Positions 1 through 12,253 of a DNA stretch of 64,000 nt are shown one piece after another. Where the stretch lies: positions 7,254,001-7,318,000 of the forward strand of contig NC_065873.1 in assembly GCF_933775445.1 (NCBI RefSeq), given 5' to 3'. Below the pieces are notes generated by a model that was not told where the DNA came from, did not search any database, and worked only from the letters and a program-made list of their open reading frames with translations. The position numbers and the translations under genes are program-made. Every line of letters begins with the position of its first letter. The first letter of the stretch is position 1. Source of the stretch: Argentina anserina. Lineage: Eukaryota > Streptophyta > Magnoliopsida > Rosales > Rosaceae.

Positions 1-1068
1 GTTGGCTAGTTATATTCATTTTGTAGGTGTAGAAGTTCATAGGATATGCTATTGGGATACTGACTAAACATGTACTATGTCAAATGCCATGGTTCTTCAC
101 TTCTTCTGTGTATATGAGTAGGCCTGTGCCTCATAATTAATAGTCGAACACTGGAATTATGCAAACCCATGATACCTATGAGACCACCCTGGGGTTGTTT
201 GTTACTGAGGGTAATTGTGGGTACTTGAACAAGGTGAGGTTGATCTGTGTTTGATGTTGTGGTACTAAGGACCAACCCAGATGATAAATGATTAAGAAGT
301 AGAGAAGATAGAAAGAACCACACTCTACCAAGACGAGTAACCAATATGGCTCTAGGAATCATACCAAAATCTTCTGGTGCAATGGAAATCATTACCAAAT
401 TCTCAAATTCAGAAGGTTTCCTATGCAAAATCTGAAAAATCACCAAAAAGGATCAATAAACGCAAGTATAGACCAAAAAGTAAAGCAAAATTAACCCAGG
501 AAATGCAGAAATTCCTCAACAAATAGTTCAGAAATATAAACTTGAAAAAATGCTGGCCTCCTATGCAAATTATGGAGGCAGTATGGTCATGCTAGGTTGT
601 TGAGGCGTTGGAGGTGGAGAAGGTGAGATAAAGCATTCTGGTTCTAGCGTGTACCTTATATTTGTTGCACTCTTCATGCCTTAGCTAAACTATCCACAGA
701 TGTAAAGATGTGTGTGTGTTTTTTTATGTTTATAGATACGATAGTACAGTATCCTGTTGCCTTTTGCATCAGAAGGCATTTAACCATTGCTTAATCCAGT
801 GGCGGAGCTAGTAGATGACCTGTAGTGGCCCTGGCAGCTCCTTTAATTTTTACAGGGTATAATTATGATTATGATGGTTGGGTTTAATAAGACAAAGTTA
901 TTGTTCTTGCTTCTTGGATCCGGCAGTAATTGTTTGAAGATTATTATTTAGGAAACGGACTAAATGCATGGTAAAACATTTTTATTTTTAGTTTCCTACC
1001 AATGCAATAAAATAAGAATTTTTTTATATTTGAGTAAGGGAATTTAATTGTGTCACGACTGTCACCTC
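1..1068. other. Left edge, no gene assigned
   Basis: No coding region is recognised here. The longest open frame (75-446, minus) has no familiar motif and no splice context. A phrase around 791-806, 'agtggcggagctag', resembles one near 27238 and is of a kind common in dispersed plant repeats. Upstream exons of the uL15m relic at 1069 may lie here or left of the window, but I could not locate them. Confidence 0.4.
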
Positions 1069-2029
1069 CTTTCATTTTCTGATATCACTGAAGACTCTCA
1101 AGGTACAGTATATTCATTCGTGGACAATGCCATTTCATTTGTAGACTGACTGCAATCAGGTAATCAGCAGTACTATAGCATACAGGGGCAATAGGGAAGC
1201 AGATAAAAGATGGAGTGATCTTAATGGGACGTGGTGCTGAAAATGGTATGTACTCGATCACCTGTTCTTTCTATATTAATGGCCTATATACTTCAGAGTT
1301 CAGACCAAAACAAGGACCTATGTATAATGTGGCTGGGACAGAGTTTTCGCTTGCCTCTTCACTGTTTCTGTTTTCAAAGTGCTGCATTCTCTTTAAAACT
1401 GTGTATTATCTTGTTGGCTTGGGAGTGAATCGCCTCTTCAATGCTGAACTTTGGACTAAGGTTAAATTCTGTATATTGCCATTTTACTGTTGATCCAATG
1501 GAATGATGATTCCAGTGTAGTCTATAACTATAGTTGGAGTGATTATTGATTCATACTTCAGGTTCCATTGAATATAAGATACCTAAATGTCTAAAAGTCT
1601 TGATTGATTCTAGTCAGTCTAAGTTGTTGCTTGAATGTTATTAATCAACTTAATTATTGCATACGTGTGCACATGATCTTGTTCTTATTAGTTGCATGTA
1701 AAGCACCTAAACTCTTTTCTGCATATACACATCTCAAACTGAACTGAGAAATGACATTTACAGGTATCACATGCCATCCTAAGGGCAAAGGAGGCTGTTG
1801 AAGCTGCAGGAGGTTCTGTCAGAAGAGCGTATTGCAATAAGTAGGCTTTCGAGCTTTGCTTACACCTGAGTGGCTTGAAAGGAAGGGCAGATTATTGCCA
1901 AGAGCAGCTAGACTTCCACCAAAAATGAAGGATAAGATTGATAGCGTTGGCCGGTTGCCAGCCCCAACCAAACCTAGTCTATTTTTAACTGAAGAAAACG
2001 AGACAGCCTCTTGTTCATCTATAGACTAA
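1069..2029 (+). pseudogene. Mitochondrial ribosomal protein uL15 (L15), 3' exons, frameshifted
   Basis: Three exon-like blocks match the C-terminal half of plant mitochondrial uL15, a large-subunit ribosomal protein. Block A (about 1069-1102) ends in LISLKTLK at a GT donor. Block B (1179-1245, after 'tatag') reads HTGAIGKQIKDG then LMGRGAEN and ends at a GT donor. Block C (1764-2029, after 'tttacag') reads VSHAILRAKEAVEAAGG, then, one frame later, GFRALLTPEW and DSVGRLPAPTKP, ending at TAA 2027-2029. One base is missing at about 1841/1842, right after the YCNK codons, and creates a TAG. Blocks B and C do not join in phase, so a short exon of about 8-10 residues is missing or degraded; a possible remnant is near 1562. 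The N-terminal exons were not found. The gene keeps its introns, so it is not a retrocopy. It is either a decaying duplicate or a gene with a sequence error plus a missed exon. Confidence 0.7.
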
Positions 2030-2059
2030 AGGAGAAAATCAGTTTGTTCATTTAGGATT

Positions 2060-2468
2060 GAGTATTTTTCACCAACAGTCCCTCAACTATGGTGTACCTA
2101 CCAATGTGATACTTCAACTCTTAATCGTACCAATGTGATACCCAGACTCTAGTATTGCTATCATTGAAGTACTTCCGTCAGTTTTTTTTCAACTTCTCCA
2201 TCATCTTGGTGACGTGGCAAGTACGTGAGACCCACAAAGAGGGTTAAAAGACAAAATTAACCCCATCTGAGAGAAACAATATTTTTCCGGCCCTTTACCT
2301 TGAGAAAGACACCCAACAATTCCAATTTTGGCGCCAATTTTCCCTCCATACTCCTTAATTTGTGTCTCTTATCTAAACTAAAGAACTACCGCCAACCAGT
2401 CGACCATAATCTGATAAAACCTAGATCAATCTCATTTTCTATTTTTACCCTAGCACTTGTTAAACTAA
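2060..2468 (+). repeat. MULE left terminal inverted repeat, 409 bp
   Basis: This pairs with 2563-2971 in inverted orientation. Only scattered mismatches and no large indel were seen, for example ACTTCAACTCTTAATCG here against its complement reading AATTGAGGT on the right arm. The arm ends at '...TTAAACTAA'. Confidence 0.9.
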
Positions 2469-2562
2469 GTCATGTATTTGAATTTCGTTAAGTTATGTGT
2501 TTCTATATTCTTATGAGATTGTGGAAATGAGATGTTCCATATAAATTTCTATATTTATTCTG

Positions 2563-2971
2563 TTAGTTTAACAAGTGCTAGGGTAAAAATAGAAAATGAG
2601 ATTGATCTAGGTTTTATCAGATTGTGGTCGACTGGTTGGCGATAGTTCTTTAGTTTAGATAAGAGACACAAATTAAGGAGTATGGAGGGAAAATTGGCGC
2701 CAAAATTGGAATTGTTGAGTGTCTTTCTCAAGGTAAAGGGCCGAAAAAATATTGTTTCTCTCAGATGGGGTTAATTTTGTCTTTTAACTCTCTTTGTGGG
2801 CCTCACGTACTTGCCACGTCACCAAGATGATGGAGAAGTTGAAAAAAAACTGACGGAAGTACTTCAATGATAGCAATACTAGAGTCTGAGTATCACATTG
2901 GTACGATTAAGAATTGAGGTATCACATTGGTAGGTACACCATAGTTGAGGGACTGTTGGTGAAAAATACTC
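2563..2971 (-). repeat. MULE right terminal inverted repeat, 409 bp
   Basis: This is the reverse complement of 2060-2468. It begins 'TTAGTTTAAC' at the loop and ends 'GAAAAATACTC' immediately before the second TTTAGGATT target duplication. Confidence 0.9.
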
Positions 2972-2980
2972 TTTAGGATT

Positions 2981-5145
2981 TGGCATAGATTAACTTATGA
3001 TATAAGGTTTTTGTCGTAATACGATGTTATCTCAAGGATAATAAATGGAATGAGGAATGCTTCTCATGCTATTGCTTCAACCTTTTTTTCTGGTGGAAGA
3101 AGCTGGCAGTTTAATTGTGTTCTGAATGATAAGTCGCTAAGAGAGAAGGCTTTCTAGTCCCTACAATAATATTATTTCGGTAATGTAAATTCAACCGGAT
3201 CATCATATACATAATCTCTTGTATGATTAAACTCCACGTACAGTTTTGGAATAGTAAATCATAGCGAATTGGAATGTTTGCAGCAAAACCATGTCAATTG
3301 CTATGCAAAGCCATTTGTGGAGGTATATGCCTCTCTCAAAGTCATCGAGCATGGAGCCGTTTTGAATAGAAGAACTCACCAAAATTAAAGAAGGCAAGGC
3401 AAAGTTTGCCAGGGAACATCAGAAATGCCTAAAAGAAGACCAGATTAGCAGATGGGCAATGACAATGAAGTAAGGGGTTTAGGATGAAACTAATGAAGAG
3501 TTACTACAAAGTGCACAAATTTTGCGCTGTTCAAGCCGAAATCGTTCTCCAATTATTGCTGCAAAAGAAAAATGGATCAAACAATGTTTTCATATCTTGA
3601 ACAAATTCATAGGTCATCCTCATAGGTGAATGAAAGTGACGTGTGTTTGAATGAAACGAGATAAATTAAACAAGGTTTGGAAGCTCTCATCAGTGATCTT
3701 GTAGCTTAGTATTGGATGAATATTCACTATCAATTACAAATTTACATTGCCATATATTTACTTCAGTTTCTTGTACTACATTACCAAGCCTCTTTAATGA
3801 AATAACATTCTCCTCAACTCCACTCCATGCATTTTTTTTACCAGTTTCCTTTTTAAACAAAAAAATATGGTTCAAACTTTTCAATGGATATACAATGCTT
3901 GGGTTTTACTGAAATGAAATTTCATGCAAACTTTCAAAGAATACATGCTAAAGAAAACATTTGACTAGATTTAATCGATCTCAAAAAGTGAAGCTAGACC
4001 TAATTCTCAATGCATCGATAATTTGATATCTAGAACATGTACAAGATATTAAGATATGCGTACGGAAAATTTGTGAAATTAATATGTAAATTCTTGATTC
4101 GATTAATAATATTATGTAATGTTCGATTCGCAACCACCATCATTTTCATCTATATCTTGGTTAGCAGTAGCTGCCTCACAAATCTCGACTATGGATATTG
4201 CTATTGCAAATATGTGGTAATAAGGACGAATTATGTTCATGCATTTATCGTAAGTGTTCGTTTAATTTATTTAGCCAAGTGTGATCGAGAGCTAAATATT
4301 TTTACAAAATCTCAATGGTATACAATATATACACTAGTTCAAGTACAACCCTGTTTTTTTAATCAAATACAACAACTGATATATTATTGTTATGAGTTGA
4401 ATTTACCGTCATTAAACCGAATAATACAGTCCGGTACAGCTCTATGATACGTTTTTACCATACAAATTTTGAACCCAGAAATAGAAAATACAGATCATCC
4501 AAAAGAGTTAAAAAAATGTAACTACGGTAAGTAATCGTTTGTATATAAAGTTATAAACGAAAGAAGTAAAAGAAGATAATATTTAGAGGGGGAGCTGCGT
4601 CAGTGAGTGTGTGCAAAGGTTATCGAAGTGTAGCAGAAAAATCACCCAAACTCAAACTTGTTCCACTCGATCACTGTTGGGTTTCTCCTCCTCTTTTCCG
4701 TCAAGCTGCACTCGATAGATTTGGAGGTATGTTAGTTTCAAAAATCTCTTCTTTACTTGCATTATTAATTTCTCAGGTTTGTAATAACGAAATACCCCAG
4801 TTTGTTTATTTAGCTTCAGAAACAGCATCAAGTGTATGAAACACCGATTCGCTTTAGCCTTTTGTTAGTTTACATACATTGGTTTTGGCTAGAAATGACT
4901 CTTTGTTTTGTCTTGTTTTGTGTTTTTGGCAAGTTGTCAGTCAAATTGATCAATTATTATGTTTACATATTTGAAATGTGAAATGCTGAATAGAAACAGC
5001 AAAACATGTTGTGGATGTGATGGTGAGCTCTTTTCTAATGTGTTATGAGTTATTTTGTTTAGGGGATTTCTTGCTGGAGTGTGTTGTTTAGTTCCATTCA
5101 TATGTGGTTCAGTAGGGGAAAGAGGTTGGTAAACAATTCAGGTCT
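2981..5145. other. AT-rich sequence, possible untranslated leader exon near 4560-4730
   Basis: No protein-coding gene is recognised. The stretch 4560-4727 is less AT-rich than its surroundings, has pyrimidine-rich segments and ends at 'GGAG|GTATG', a good splice donor. It could be a non-coding first exon of the transposon-like gene relic that starts at 5146. That is inference only. Open frames at 3690-3912 and 4037-4447 show no family motif. Confidence 0.3.
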
Positions 5146-5988
5146 ATGAAACCCAGCAAGAGGAGAAACTATGTTGTTGCAAATCCATCTGTAGTTAGAG
5201 TTGGTAAGCACAATGTAGAATATAAGTTTGGTGGGGTAAAACCTGGAATCTTGCGGTGTCGTCCAAAGCTGTTTAAAGATGTTTCGAGATTTTCAGATGA
5301 GAAAAAAAATTGCGGTAGAAGAAATGGGTTTTGGGATGTTTTTGCAGCTCCAGTGTGAGCAACTGCAGCTAGGTTTGTGTGGTTGGTTGATTGATAGATT
5401 TGATCATAGCCAGTGTTCCATTGTAGTACATGGCAAGAGATTCAAGCTTGGTCTGACCGACTTTGAGAACATAATGGGGGTCAAAGATGGAGGACATGAG
5501 GTTCAAATCCATGGCTCAAAAGCTGACATACAGGAACCAAGAAAAATCCACATTGGGAACAACATATATCGACTCAGTAATATGAATGAAATGGCGGCAA
5601 AGTTGAAAGAGATGAAGAATGCAGATGACACCTTTAGAGTCAGGTTTGTTCTATTTGCGTTGGCCACCTGGCTTTGTCCTTCAGGTGATTTGACTGAAAA
5701 GTATCTGTATCCACTAAGGGACATCAATGGTATAAAGTTAAAAAAATTGGGCGACATTTTCATTCAGTTTTCTAGTTGAAAGCCTTGGTACATTTAAGAA
5801 GAAAAATACAACATGTGTCAGCGGGTGTGTACTATTCTTGAAACTGTTTTATTTTGATCTTTCTGTTCATGGAATAACGTTTGTAAATAGATCATTGACT
5901 CCTATTGCTGCATGGGGGAAAAAGGAGGAAATTAAGTTGGTAAAGTGGATTGAAGAAAATGGGGGGTTTCTAGTTTGGACATTGCTGT
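5146..5988 (+). pseudogene. Relic of a plant transposon-associated (DUF1985/Ulp1-linked type) protein
   Basis: The reading begins at ATG 5146 (MKPSKRRNYVVANPSVVRVG...) and carries the phrases RCRPKLFKDVSRFSDEKK, LCGWLIDRFDHSQCSI, VVHGKRFKLGLTDFENIMGV, VRFVLFALATWLCP and AAWGKKEEIKLVKWIEENGG. I recognise these as the N-terminal domain of a repetitive plant family often linked to MULE-borne Ulp1-like proteases; no enzymatic function can be claimed. The reading needs two frame changes. One lies in the A-run at about 5300-5310. The other is near 5745-5755, after LRDINGIKLKKL, where the original frame meets a stop at 5779 while the +2 frame continues through FLVESLGTFKKKNTTCVSG to a stop near 5985. 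Downstream catalytic domains are absent. It is probably dead. A one-base assembly error in the A-run would explain the first lesion but not both. Confidence 0.55.
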
Positions 5989-8900
5989 TGCTTATGACCG
6001 TATAGCCTCAATCCCAATTAGTGGTGGTGAAGATCAGGTGGTCGCTGTGAGGTATGATCACTTAGCTGTTGCAACAGTTGAATCATAGGTACAACAAAAG
6101 GTACTATTAGCACGACTGCACTCAATCAATCAGTAATTTTTTCTTTGGTCTTTCATTTGGTTTATCCTATTCTCTTGATTGAGTAACTGTATGTGCTTCC
6201 AGTTTCTACTGTTTTGTGCTTTAAATCTCGTCATAATCTATTGGATTTTGTTATGTTTGTTAAATTAGTATGTAATCAATTAATCCCATGTACATATCAT
6301 TCAATCCAACGTACATCTTGATATATGTCTTTGCATTTTCTTTTTTTAAGTTGTGGCATAACCCTATAAATCAGAGATCGCACTGGAGGGGATATGATGT
6401 ACTCAACTAGTATTCAACTTACTGTTTGTAGTAAAAAGTATTCAGCTTTCTTTTGGTGCTAATTATTCCGTGAATTCGTGTACCATATAACAGTATGCTT
6501 TCAGTATCATGTTTAAGAATTAAAAGTGTGTCTATCCAGATTATTCATAGGATGAGAATGAGCTATTCTATTGGGTCCCTTAGAAAATTAGAACCGCCTG
6601 TTGAATAGGAATAGTAACATCTGATTAACAACTTCGGTAAGCTGTCATAAACTTATACATGATCATAAACAATTGAAATATATCTATGTTTTTCCTTAGT
6701 GTAGTTCTGAATTTCTTATTTTTAGCTGTGGATACTATGATGTCCTAATTGTCATTATTATTCTTCGGTTATGCCATGTAGATAAATGGCATTACTCTTG
6801 TTTACAAGCGTAGAGCCTCTGCTAGTTTTGAGAACTGTGTGGTGACCCTAAGGAATGATCTCTCAACCTCACACACAAAGGTTACCAAATTTGAACAAGC
6901 ACTACAAGAAAAGGTTCTAACATTACTCTTTCTTTCTATCTTTATATCTTTCTTTCTCTTTATAATACACAGGCAGTCCACCATAAAAATTTGTTCAAAC
7001 ACCTGTACGATACTACTAGAGCAATATAACAACAGCAGAAAAACAATAATAGAAACATAAACTAACAAAAACCTTCAGACTTACTTTCACTGAAACTTTG
7101 TTGAGTTTTCTTATGTAAACTGACCGATATGGAATATAGGATGCAAGTACTTATTTTGTTACCTAGTTGTGGGTTTTGGAGGTTCGGATTTTTTTTTTGT
7201 GTGTGCTTCTGTTGGGTATGTATGAATTTGGGATTGGGTTATAATATTGGGATATGTTCACCATATTAAAAGTTACATGTAAATTCTTAATATGCTGTTT
7301 AAGAATGGCACCAAGCTGTTATAGTTGTTTTTTGTAAACAGTTGAGCGTGTATTAATTGGAAAAAAAAAGTGCACATGTATTTTTATTGGGATATGTTTT
7401 TGTTTTTGTCAATGAACATGTCATTAATTTGTTTTCTTTGCTGTTAATTTGTGATTGTATATCAATACTTTGATCCATGATATTCTGTTTGGTAGGTGTT
7501 AAATTATACCTTTTATTAATTCACATAATAATTAATCAGCTAATTCATTTTAGTTTGTTATGTCATGTTTGTAGACAAATGATGATAAGGCCACACCTCA
7601 AATGGAAGCTACACTTGGTAATGAGATGAGCAAGATTGAAGGCCTTACATGTTGGCAGGTGTTTCAAGCCACTAACAATTTTAACCACCAAATATGACCT
7701 TGTAGGAAAGTTTCTTCCCATGTCTGAGCAAAGCAAAAGGGCATTAATTTGTTCTAACTCTGTTAGAGTATGGCACCCATGGCTTATGACTAAATCATAC
7801 ATATTAGTGATATGACTATTAGTTAGAATTATGACCTTTACTGGGAATACGCATCAGCTTCACAAGTTGAATGTTTAGGGCACTTCACTAAACTCTGATC
7901 ATGGATCAATAGCTGTACTGACTGTTTTTTGGTAAGCAGTTGGTGCTCTTTTGATTTCTCACAGTGATTCTAATCGAATCATTCTCTTGCTATTGCTTGC
8001 ATTTGACTCAACTGATACTGGAAACTTACAACGTTGCTAGGCTCTAATTTCCTGAGAAATTATGTAACCAAAATGAGTGAACATCTACTCATCCGCCACA
8101 TCTGCCTTCTTGCTGTTGCTTGTTTCTATAAATTACATACCCAGAATCACAAAATATCTACTTGTGTAGAATGAAAGGACTTCGACACCGTTGTCATCAT
8201 CCTTGCACTAGCAGCCAGTGAGGGAGATTCAACTCTATCCAAGTCATTTGGGACTCGGATGTGTCGGCCATAATCAACTAGTTCGATTCGCATCTTGTAA
8301 TGATGAAGTTGCTAGCCAACATTGTAACCAATGTAACCATGGTTGTGAGGAAATGCATTTGATGGCCGTAATGTAGTTGCTATTTCTCAGTTGAAATTGG
8401 ATTGCTTTTTCCTTCATTTGTGCTGAAAATGCATGTAATATCCCCAAAAAAAGTCTTGAGATAGTTTGTTGAATGTCCCAATCTAAAAAGATGGAGACTT
8501 CCACTTCCATTTGCTCTTTGCTAAAAGAACTTTGCCCTGCCATGCTTCATTGGAAACATCTCGACTGTTCTTGTCAACTGCTATTGAAAAGCGTTTCGGA
8601 TTGCCTGGAATATCATTTCGCTGTTTTGGAAAACAATGCTGAACTAGATTCGAGTCATCCACAGATAAAGGTTGTAAAAAGAGTTTGAAAGCTGGTATTG
8701 AGTTTAGGGTTTAAGGTGATGTGCTGAAAAATATGCTTTCTGGTATAAAATATGGTAATTTTCAATTTCTTCAAGGTTGATACTTTGATAGGAACATAAT
8801 CTAAATGATGCAGCCATGCAGGGATCTGCAGCAAGCAGGAGAATCACCAAATCAATAGTTGACAAAGTAAAATGTCCTCAAACTGCTATTTTTTCACTTT

Positions 8901-9098
8901 GCTGATATGTGGAGGAGCATTTACTCTAATGGAATTTTCCCCAGTTCATTTGGGATTTGTTTTTCATTCTCTTAACTCATTCCATTCCGGTTGAATTAGG
9001 CAAAAAGACATAGTTCACACATTCATAAATTGAATACATATACAAAAAGAAACTACATTTTTATTCTAGATCAACATGATGCTTTTTGTATCCTATCA
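5989..9098. other. Intergenic region with one possible orphan exon (about 6782-6913)
   Basis: An exon-like block at about 6782-6913, after a 'catgtag' acceptor and before an 'AAAAG|GTTCTAAC' donor, reads INGITLVYKRRASASFENC then STSHTKVTKFEQALQEK. It is hydrophilic and could be the coiled-coil continuation of the relic at 5146. A similar hydrophilic stretch follows 'tttgtag' at 7575. Neither can be assigned to a family. The rest, including open frames at 8274-8688, shows no recognisable coding content. The last 100 bases probably hold the 3' UTR of the minus-strand acid phosphatase. Confidence 0.3.
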
Positions 9099-12000
9099 TC
9101 ATGATTGGGCACTTGTAGAATCATCCATAAGATGATAGTGTCGGTTGAAAAACCACATAGAGTCGGCTTGCACTGCATATCCATCATCGTTACGGTGCCA
9201 ACTGTAGTAAGCATGGGTTCTGTTCTTGATGGAAAAAGTAGCATGACCAAAGCTGGCCTCTCTAAAAGCCGAGTATGCTGGCTGTGGTTCTGTCATACTG
9301 CACCAGAAAACAGAACAAAATAGATTCATTGCTTCATACACCGAATCACTAAAAAAAGTACCAAATGTATCATGCATACAGTATACTATACACTTACTTG
9401 GTTGCTAAGCCTTCAATATTTCCTCCATCACCAATGGTGATGTACACAGGTGCAGATTCATCTTTCACGGGAGCACAAATACCATTCACAATGTTATATG
9501 CAATGTTGGAAACACGCTCCTGTGGCATATTCAAATCAACATCTCAGACGACATCGTGGTTACAGAGTATTAATGGAGAATGGTAAACGAAAAACATAAG
9601 CAGGATTTGTTTATAATTTCAGATGAGAACTTTTACTCGAAAGGGTTTCCATTAAATTATCAAAAACTAAAAGATATATACAGTAAAAGTTGGCTTTCAA
9701 AATCTTACAGATTACCAGCTAAGTTTAGAGACACAGGTCCAATTCCATTCTATGAAGATAGCATATCAATGGGTACTTACAGTTCGTTCATAGGCATGGA
9801 CATGACCAGCAAATACCACATCAACTTTGTGCTGCACAAACCAAGGCTCATACATAACTCTCATGGTCTCTCCTTCCATGTAGTGGTAATTGTAGCTATT
9901 ATACCATGGGGAGTGCAGTAAAACAATCAGCCATGGGGTCTCGGTCCTGTTGACTTTTGGTAGTTCCTGCTCCAACCATTGGTACTGAGGAGTATATTTA
10001 CCTAAGATATATGAAAATGATGTGTCAAATTTAAATTTGAAGCAATGGGGATACTGTATAGAGGATTTCGGGCCAAGTTACAACTTGATTAGAAATAAAA
10101 AAAAAGTTCTACCCTGTTTAGATGACTATTCAAATTAACAGGCTTAGAATTTGCTAGGTTTACTTACCATATGCAGAATATGAAGATAAGACTATAATGT
10201 GCGACGAAGCTCTCTTGATTGAGTACCAAAAAGGCGCAGTACTCCCTGCTGACTTGTATGGGACACGATACCGATTAGTGTAAGGCTTCCATGGTTTTGT
10301 TTCACCCTGCAAAAATATTAGCAATAGTCTCTTAGAAAAATAGCTCATAATAGAATTTCTTTCAGAATTAGAAAATAAATTCAGACAATAAGTACATTCT
10401 GGGTTCAATTAGAACATGGGAGACTAGAGCTGTACATAAAGTTACAAAACTTGAACATAATCGAGGAAGATGCTTTTCTGAGCTAATTAGCTACAATGGC
10501 TTATAATAGAGAACCTCCTATCACTCTTTTGGTTGCTGCATGAGAGGATCATTCTTATAGTGGAATCTCATAACTCAGATTGTACCCACAAAGCTTGGTT
10601 AAAAGAAGACAAGCAAGAGCGCAATTATCATCTGTAATAATTATAAAATAAGTCCCCAGATAAAGTTGATGTTATCTGTAGGTTAAATTTTGAAAGTTCA
10701 AAGCCAGAATTTTAGAATTTAAACTAAGAGGGAACAGGTATTATTATAATAAAAAATTAAAAATGATCTTTTCTATAACCAAAAATGATTAATTAGGGTA
10801 GGGTAATAAGATTACTTTCCACAGCAACATTATGTCTTATCAGACGCTTACAATTTCTGGAGCATAATCAAGTTCATGATTCCCTGCAGTCCATATCCAA
10901 GGTTGATAAGCAGTACTTCTCTCCACAAATCTTCCCCATGAATCCCATCTGTTATTATCATGATATGGATAGTTATCGGCATAAGAGAGGTCACCAACAA
11001 ACAATACTGCTTGTCCTTTATGTGGGTTTAATTCATAATGAGTGAGTGTCTTATTCGAATCAAAGGTCTGGCCCAGATCACCTGCAAAAAATGGCAGAAA
11101 ATACTCAGAATTGTAAATCACATTGAACATGCACAGACAATGAAGCAAAAATACTTCTCAAATAATGGCCGAAAAGCAGACTGCTTTCTATGATATAGCT
11201 TGCATTTAAATATGCTTTCTCAGAACCACTTAGCTGTATCTCATACAAAATAGTTACCTATGAGACCAAAAGTGTAAGGAACATCTGGCCCAACTGGTGG
11301 AGGAGTCACAAACCAGAATTGCCGTTTTGAGTGTCCAATCCCAACCTCATAGTAGTATTTGGTATTGTACTGCAAAAAACACGATGTTTCTATCATAATG
11401 TAATTCACACACTCAGCCTGCATTTTATCATTGGATCAGCAAATCCCAAAACCTTGTTTGGTGCATCTCATACAGATTGTATGAACCATTAATTTGAAAC
11501 AAAAGAAAGGACAACTCGAAACACAAAGCAAATCAAATATACCTTTAAATTTCTGATTGTCACATGATGAATGTAAGGAGAGCTGTAATTGTAGTACTTG
11601 TAGGTGTTAAATTTACCCACAGCTATATTTTTCTTGCTATTTGCGCTCCAGTAGAGAACTTTGCTTAAACCTGGTTCATTCACAGTCACCCATGACACAA
11701 TCACTGCCTTTCCCAGCTGGTCTCCTTGTGTTATATGAACCTATAATCAAATATACACACATCATACACCAGGGAAAAACTAACCACTAAATGTTCAGAA
11801 TCACAACTACTAACCATTCAAAAAGGCCATAAGTATAGAAAATAAACTATTTACAATCATATAAAGGTACAATTAAATAAGGGGTTAGAATGATTCAACT
11901 TCCACAACCAAAAAGAAGTATAAATTAACTTATACCATAACAAGAAAAATCTACAATTGTTGGACAGAAAGCAATCATAAGTCTTAGCCATTAGTAAGAG

Positions 12001-12210
12001 AGAGAGAGAGTATACTTGTTGGGGAGCATTATAGCCATGAGGGGCTTTGAAGACATCACTATCAAAGGGCATATCCACAGTTTTCTCCACTTTCCTCACA
12101 AAAGAACTAGTCTTTCCTCCATTACAGACCACCCCCAAACTCAAAACCAAACCCAACACCAAAACAGCCGCTAGCATTGAAGAAGCAGAAGCAAAACCCT
12201 TCGCACCCAT
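9099..12210 (-). CDS. Purple acid phosphatase (PAP10/PAP12-like), 471 aa, 8 exons
   Basis: A secreted metallophosphoesterase that releases phosphate from organic esters; the PAP10/PAP12 group acts in the apoplast or at the root surface under phosphate shortage (family knowledge). Exons, minus strand: 12210-12016, 11740-11543, 11369-11258, 11081-10852, 10306-10168, 10001-9781, 9519-9398, 9297-9099. All junctions are GT-AG and in phase (1,416 nt). Residues 1-30 are a signal peptide ([20 protein letters not shown]...), followed by the fibronectin-like N domain containing [19 protein letters not shown]. All seven family metal ligands are visible: D170 in GDLG, D199 and Y202 in GDLSYADN, N236 in GNHE, H321 in VLLHSPWY, and H358 and H360 in GHVH. 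The C-terminus is MDDSTSAQS. There are several N-x-S/T sites. The length matches the plant high-molecular-weight PAPs of about 470 aa. No lesion was found, so the gene is intact. The exact PAP number needs a phylogeny. Confidence 0.95.
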
Positions 12211-12245
12211 TTTTTGGTGATGAGATTATGCAGAGAGGACAAGGC

Positions 12246-12253
12246 CTTATATA
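12246..12253 (-). promoter_or_regulatory. Candidate TATA box of the purple acid phosphatase gene
   Basis: The minus strand reads TATATAAG here, only about 36-43 bases before the ATG at 12210. If this is the real TATA box, the leader would be only a few nucleotides, which is unusual. The true promoter may lie further upstream. Confidence 0.3.

Larger units (their letters stand above)
2060..2971. mobile_element. Non-autonomous Mutator-like foldback element (MULE-MITE)
   Basis: The element is 912 bp, starting GAGTATTTTTCACCAACAG and ending in its reverse complement. It is flanked by a perfect 9-bp direct repeat, TTTAGGATT (2051-2059 and 2972-2980). A 9-bp duplication is the hallmark of Mutator-like elements. 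Each inverted arm is 409 bp (2060-2468 and 2563-2971), nearly identical to the other, around a 94-bp loop. There is no transposase, so any movement would need enzyme supplied in trans. A transcript across it would fold into a hairpin of about 400 bp. The small open frame at 2300-2491 lies within the left arm and loop and is not a gene. Confidence 0.9.

Noticed and set aside
2300..2491. 63-codon open frame
   Set aside because: It lies wholly in the left arm and loop of the MULE foldback element and has no domain; it is a by-product of the repeat.
4037..4447. 136-codon plus-strand open frame
   Set aside because: AT-rich with no domain, no splice or promoter support; it looks like chance.
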